Made by a program: the position numbers and the translations under genes. A stretch of DNA of 64,000 nt from Liolophura sinensis (lineage: Eukaryota > Mollusca > Polyplacophora > Chitonida > Chitonidae), in assembly GCF_032854445.1 (NCBI RefSeq), contig NC_088296.1:3185246-3249245 (forward strand), in the 5' to 3' direction. Below are positions 61,901 to 64,000 of the stretch, one piece after another. Under the pieces are notes generated by a model. That model did not search any database. It worked only from the letters and a program-made list of their open reading frames with translations, and was not told where the DNA came from. Position 1 is the stretch's first letter. The number at the start of each line of letters is the position of its first letter.

Positions 61901-63773
61901 CTGTAAAGTCATTTGTTCTGAGGCCTTTTGGCTGTGAGGAGTATAATTGTTAAGTCAAATTGTGCCAAACAAGTGACGGTTTTCTATACATTCATGTTCT
62001 CGGTCTCCCTTCAGCTCCACTTACATCACTTCCGGTTCCGCGATAAGCACCTCCTCCACGGTTCTATAAGCCAACCCAGACGGGTCCGTCAATCACGTGG
62101 ATCACACCATTGGTCACTGGGATGTCAGTCACTGTAAACCACGCCCTTACACCAGCATTCTTCACATACACTGAAAGTGAATCAGAAATTTTTCAGCACA
62201 ACTACGCACAACAGCTGTAACGATAAGATCCAAGCTGGAAATTCTGTTGTTTCTTATTCCAGTGTTTTATGATGGTTAACTTAAAATTTATGTTAGACAC
62301 AAACTGCCCATTCATAGAAATGGTGTATCAGTGATCATAGATAAAATTATTGGGATGAAGCTAAATCTGTCTCCGATAATTCAGCTCTAACGCAGGCCTA
62401 CGGTAAGGGGAAATGACTTGTCAAAAGCCGCAGGTTCAAACAATCAATGTTCAGTCTACCATTGTGTCCTTTTACTCCACAAAATTTCAGCTGAAAGAAT
62501 TAAATAATTCACATATGTTCATTTCCAGATATAATTCACAGCCATTTCTAATCATATCATGACTGTGCACTTTTGAAGTTTCGCTAATGACATCTTTGAC
62601 GGGTTATTCCCCTTGCTCTGAACAATATACAGAAGTCTGTGGTTGGATTTGTAAATTATGCCATTGGACATTCAATTATTGAATTCCTATATCAATAAAC
62701 CTCTTTGAAAATTTCATCAAACACATTCATTTCTTAAACAACAACAAACTTACGCTTATCACGTGACACAGCGATACGTATCTTTCCTTCCTCCGCACTG
62801 AAGACTTCCCCAACTGGAGGGATAACCCTGGTGTAAATCTCCCGGTTCTGAACTATATGTGCTCGAATAAAACTGCAACAGGCCAATTCAGATGTATAAA
62901 GATCTGTTTCCTTCTGTGTTATGAGAATTCTGTTCACCGAAAATGTGCAAGTGCCAACAACACCATATTTGCCGTAACGACGTTCAGACCCGGGATCACA
63001 AAGCGATTCAGATTTAGTTAAAAATTTCAAATCACTTTAAAAATTGCTATTTCTTATGTAACAAGGTCAAAATATTGCCTGTTAACGCGAATTCTGGGTA
63101 AGTTATTGTAAACAAATTTCAACTAAATAATGGAAAGGCATATACCAGGTTTGATGATTGAAATTTTTACTGAAGTCTAAGATCGCTTTATGATCCCGAT
63201 TTAAAGAATTGTTTTATTTACATAACGAGGAATTTTGGAGGGATGGAGATGGAAATTCAAGGAGGAGATCACCGCCTTTCATCAAACCTCCTGACACCAC
63301 GCCACGATCACCTAAATCACTGGTTATAAGTGTTACAGGTTTGAAGAGAGGAGTTTCGAGTTCGAGCTCTCTTGTCGTTAAAGGTAAAAAGAGCCTTACT
63401 GTATCATATGAATATCAAAAATGACAGGCAACTTTTGTTGACATTGATTTACCGGTCACCCGTCTCATCCTGTCCCATAGCAACAAATGACACCTATTTC
63501 CATTAGGAATGTCTTAAGTTAGCAATCGTTCAAATTTCTCATCCATTTGTCAATTCTAAATTACCTTTTGTGCACTGCCACTGAAAGTAAATCTATTTGC
63601 CAGTACCGACTTACCTTGTCAAGGTGTTCCGGGTTTGTCGAAGTAGTTGTGCTCGTGACGCGGGGATTCGGGTAAGTCCGTAATCTGACGGAACAAACAC
63701 GGACACGGTGGTAGAGTTGCCTTCCAGTAGATGGCGCTGTTGGGCGCTGGCAGAAAACAGGAAGGACGCCAAC
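55671..63773 (-). CDS. Fasciclin (FAS1) domain protein, GPI-anchor-type C-terminus; partial, 5' end beyond window
   Basis: FAS1 domains mediate cell and matrix adhesion (fasciclin I, periostin, TGFBI families). Exons read on the minus strand: 63773-63615 and 62872-62754 and 62170-62025 (domain A: N, middle and C parts); 61456-61303, probably 60348 into the gap, and 59537-59385 (domain B); 57607-57454, 56793-56679 and 55945-55671 (domain C plus tail). FAS1 H1-type motifs are VSVFVPSDYGL, VTVFAPSSGYF and LHTVLAPDDTV. H2-type motifs are TNGVIHVID, TNGIIYVIEG and THGIIHIVDKVL. After the last domain come a Thr/Lys-rich stalk and a C-terminal hydrophobic segment LLLAVLIISQCFLILVKIVL, as in GPI-anchored fasciclin I. 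Phases fit at A-N/A-mid, A-mid/A-C, C-N/C-mid and C-mid/C-C. They do not fit at the end of A-C, at B-N/B-mid, or between B-C and C-N. Either the assembly has indels and a missed exon, or the locus is decaying. Confidence 0.88.
55946..56678 (-). other. FAS1 gene intron between domain C middle and last exons
   Basis: AT-rich; nothing recognised except a tRNA-like word (CAGTGGTCAAATGGTAGTAG) near 56410 with no full cloverleaf. Confidence 0.6.
56679..56793 (-). CDS. FAS1 gene: domain C, middle exon
   Basis: Acceptor AATTCACAG|GTC, donor CATG|GTGAGT, phase 0 to 1, 115 nt. Encodes VTWRHVLLGEILTLEDLLTR and TRVNNFTRNNVTFSRSGH, with the conserved His and FAS1-like strand pattern. Phases fit both neighbours. 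It is too short to appear as a long open frame. Confidence 0.85.
57454..57607 (-). CDS. FAS1 gene: domain C, N-terminal exon
   Basis: Acceptor TTGTTTTTAG|G, donor AAGAG|GTAAAA, phase 2 to 0, 154 nt. Encodes NIFHTLIVRSWQRYLGDTTQ, LHTVLAPDDTV and AVERMLSSNRHIEE. Confidence 0.87.
57768..57822 (+). mobile_element. SINE-A 3' end fragment
   Basis: AAAAATATTCCTGAGTACGG, CGTAGAACGCCAATCAAATT and a short AATAAATA tail, inside a FAS1 gene intron. Confidence 0.75.
58839..59130. mobile_element. MITE with terminal inverted repeats and TA target duplication
   Basis: The left end GAACATTTTTCGACCTAA at 58841 pairs with the right end TTAGGTCGAAAAATCTTC ending at 59128. TA flanks both sides (58839-58840 and 59129-59130). 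The element is 288 bp with no coding capacity. The TA duplication is the signature of Tc1/mariner-type mobilisation. It lies in a FAS1 gene intron. Confidence 0.85.
59385..59537 (-). CDS. FAS1 gene: domain B, C-terminal exon
   Basis: Acceptor ATATTCGCAG|AT, donor CCTCAG|GTGAGT, phase 1 to 1, 153 nt. Encodes AFVVGIYRDYSIIMSKPDMK, CTNGIIYVIEGLLNF and SPYTAREVSERKLTS. The next recognised exon starts in phase 2, so a small exon may be missing between them or there is an indel. Confidence 0.85.
60074..60273. other. Assembly gap of 200 N
   Basis: A run of exactly 200 N, which usually marks a scaffold gap of unknown length. It falls where the rest of the domain B middle exon is expected. Confidence 0.99.
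60274..60348 (-). CDS. FAS1 gene: probable domain B middle exon, running into the gap
   Basis: After AACAACTAG the minus strand encodes MHRVAGQTFSLKGTV and PNNDGIQ up to the N run. His-Arg-Val-Ala-Gly-Gln lines up with HVLLGE and HIVQNR of the other middle exons. About 75 nt are visible; sister exons have 115-119, so the rest and the donor should lie in the gap. The acceptor implies phase 2, while the preceding exon ends in phase 0, so the assignment is tentative. Confidence 0.45.
60545..61185 (+). repeat. 28/56-bp higher-order tandem array in the FAS1 gene intron
   Basis: Two 28-bp monomers alternate: AGGCTAAGGCGTG followed by TTCTCACAGGCCATT, and AGGCTAAGGCGTG followed by ACCTCGCAAACCAGT. 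There are about 23 monomers, mostly in strict ABAB order with a few AA or BB breaks. The first 13 bases are common to both. Confidence 0.96.
61303..61456 (-). CDS. FAS1 gene: domain B, N-terminal exon
   Basis: Acceptor CTCTCCAG|G, donor GAAAG|GTACGA, phase 2 to 0, 154 nt. Encodes PFYSFISHLPVTRATMHSKR, PVTVFAPSSGYF and RANEDFQRK. It has the same length and phases as the domain C N-terminal exon, which supports an internal duplication of exon sets. Confidence 0.87.
61785..61930 (-). mobile_element. tRNA-like/SINE fragment in a FAS1 gene intron
   Basis: On the minus strand, CAGGTTCGAATCCAACTCTC is a good B box. It is preceded by AAAAGGCC-type head remnants and followed by GGTTTCCACCTCC-like body sequence. 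The A box is degraded. It is possibly another SINE subfamily. Confidence 0.45.
62025..62170 (-). CDS. FAS1 gene: domain A, C-terminal exon with frame break
   Basis: Acceptor CACTTTCAG|TG, phase 1 in. Encodes YVKNAGVRAWFTVTDIP and VTNGVIHVIDGPVW, then TAG in that frame. One base over, YRTVEEVLIAEPEV is open up to the donor GTGAT|GTAAGT, whose phase (2) fits the next exon. The exon is 146 nt; 145 or 148 would restore the frame. A sequencing indel is likeliest, with true decay as the alternative. Confidence 0.8.
62754..62872 (-). CDS. FAS1 gene: domain A, middle exon
   Basis: Acceptor CTGTTGCAG|T, donor TAAGC|GTAAGT, phase 2 to 1, 119 nt. Encodes FIRAHIVQNREIYTRVIPPV and GEVFSAEEGKIRIAVSRDK, which contains the conserved His of FAS1 domains. 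Confidence 0.88.
62873..63614 (-). other. FAS1 gene intron between domain A N-terminal and middle exons
   Basis: No coding sequence was recognised. The + strand open frame at 63209-63424 has no supporting signals. Confidence 0.6.
63615..63773 (-). CDS. FAS1 gene: domain A, N-terminal exon
   Basis: Acceptor CTTTTCCAG|G, donor GACAAG|GTAAGT, phase 2 to 2, 159 nt. Encodes LASFLFSASAQQRHLLEGNS, TTVSVFVPSDYGL and a helical RASRAQLLRQ-like end. It is the first exon visible; upstream exons lie beyond position 64000. A CTCF-like word is embedded at 63724-63739. Confidence 0.88.
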
Positions 63774-63837
63774 CTGGAAAAGGGTAACATCGTCATTATT
63801 GTTTATGACCCGTACTGTATATATTTAGTTGCTTGCC

Positions 63838-63895
63838 TGATTAGTGTTCAACACCGTACTCCAGAAGTTTTGTTATATTCGACGGACAAACTCAA
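63838..63895 (-). mobile_element. Possible SINE-A remnant
   Basis: TGATTAGTGTTCAACACCGT then ACTCCAGAAGTTTTG and ATTCGACGG follow the order of the inverted SINE-A end (GATTGGTGTTTTACGCCGT, ACTCAAGAATATTTC, ACGACGG) with many changes. Confidence 0.45.
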
Positions 63896-64000
63896 AGCCA
63901 CAACCAGCCAAAACTTCAAATTCTACCCTATCACTACATTCCTTAGAGTGCGATTGGTGGATGCCCTATATATTCATAATATTAACACTACTGTTTGTTT

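Overview
The window is animal nuclear DNA. It has spliced genes with GT-AG introns, tRNA-derived SINEs with A and B boxes, MITE-like elements and many minisatellites. No prokaryotic operon, CRISPR array, rRNA gene or free-standing tRNA gene was seen. The SINE types (a tRNA head, a conserved body and an AATAAA-rich tail, or a tail ending in CACT repeats) and the protein sequences suggest a lophotrochozoan, probably a mollusc or brachiopod. That placement is an inference, not a proof.

1-24 kb, + strand: a complete LEO1 gene, a subunit of the RNA polymerase II-associated Paf1 complex. Twelve coding exons join in perfect phase (2277 nt, 758 aa). The C-terminal half is a normal LEO1. The N-terminal part is unusual: one 990-nt exon encodes about 330 residues of Ser/Arg/Gly/Pro repeats that look like an RS domain. 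The introns are swollen by six unrelated tandem arrays with units of about 105, 40, 57, 35, 49 and 32 bp. Several units carry splice-site-like sequence, and in one the unit includes the real 3' splice site of the next exon.

24-39 kb: no gene recognised. The region is a chain of tandem arrays (58-bp palindromic unit, CATC microsatellite, 18-bp hierarchical array, 40-bp array, 80-bp array) separated by SINEs.

39-53 kb, + strand: a small two-exon gene for a secreted basic/acidic protein of 197 aa with a signal peptide and three P-[DE]-W-F helix modules. No family was recognised. A decayed exon-2 duplicate lies at 50.2-50.8 kb with a premature stop, a frame break and a lost acceptor. Intron and flanking sequence from the same locus is copied several times around it.

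53-64 kb, - strand: the 3' part of a fasciclin (FAS1) domain gene that continues beyond the right edge. Three FAS1 domains are visible, each split into N-terminal, middle and C-terminal exons. The last exon adds a Thr-rich stalk and a C-terminal hydrophobic tail of GPI-anchor type, so the product is probably a cell-surface adhesion protein. A 200-N gap interrupts the middle exon of the second domain. Several exon junctions do not fit in phase, which points to assembly indels or gene decay.

The three genes show no functional link. The main interest lies in the repeat biology of the LEO1 introns, the RS-like LEO1 exon, and the undescribed P-[DE]-W-F secreted protein with its dying copy.
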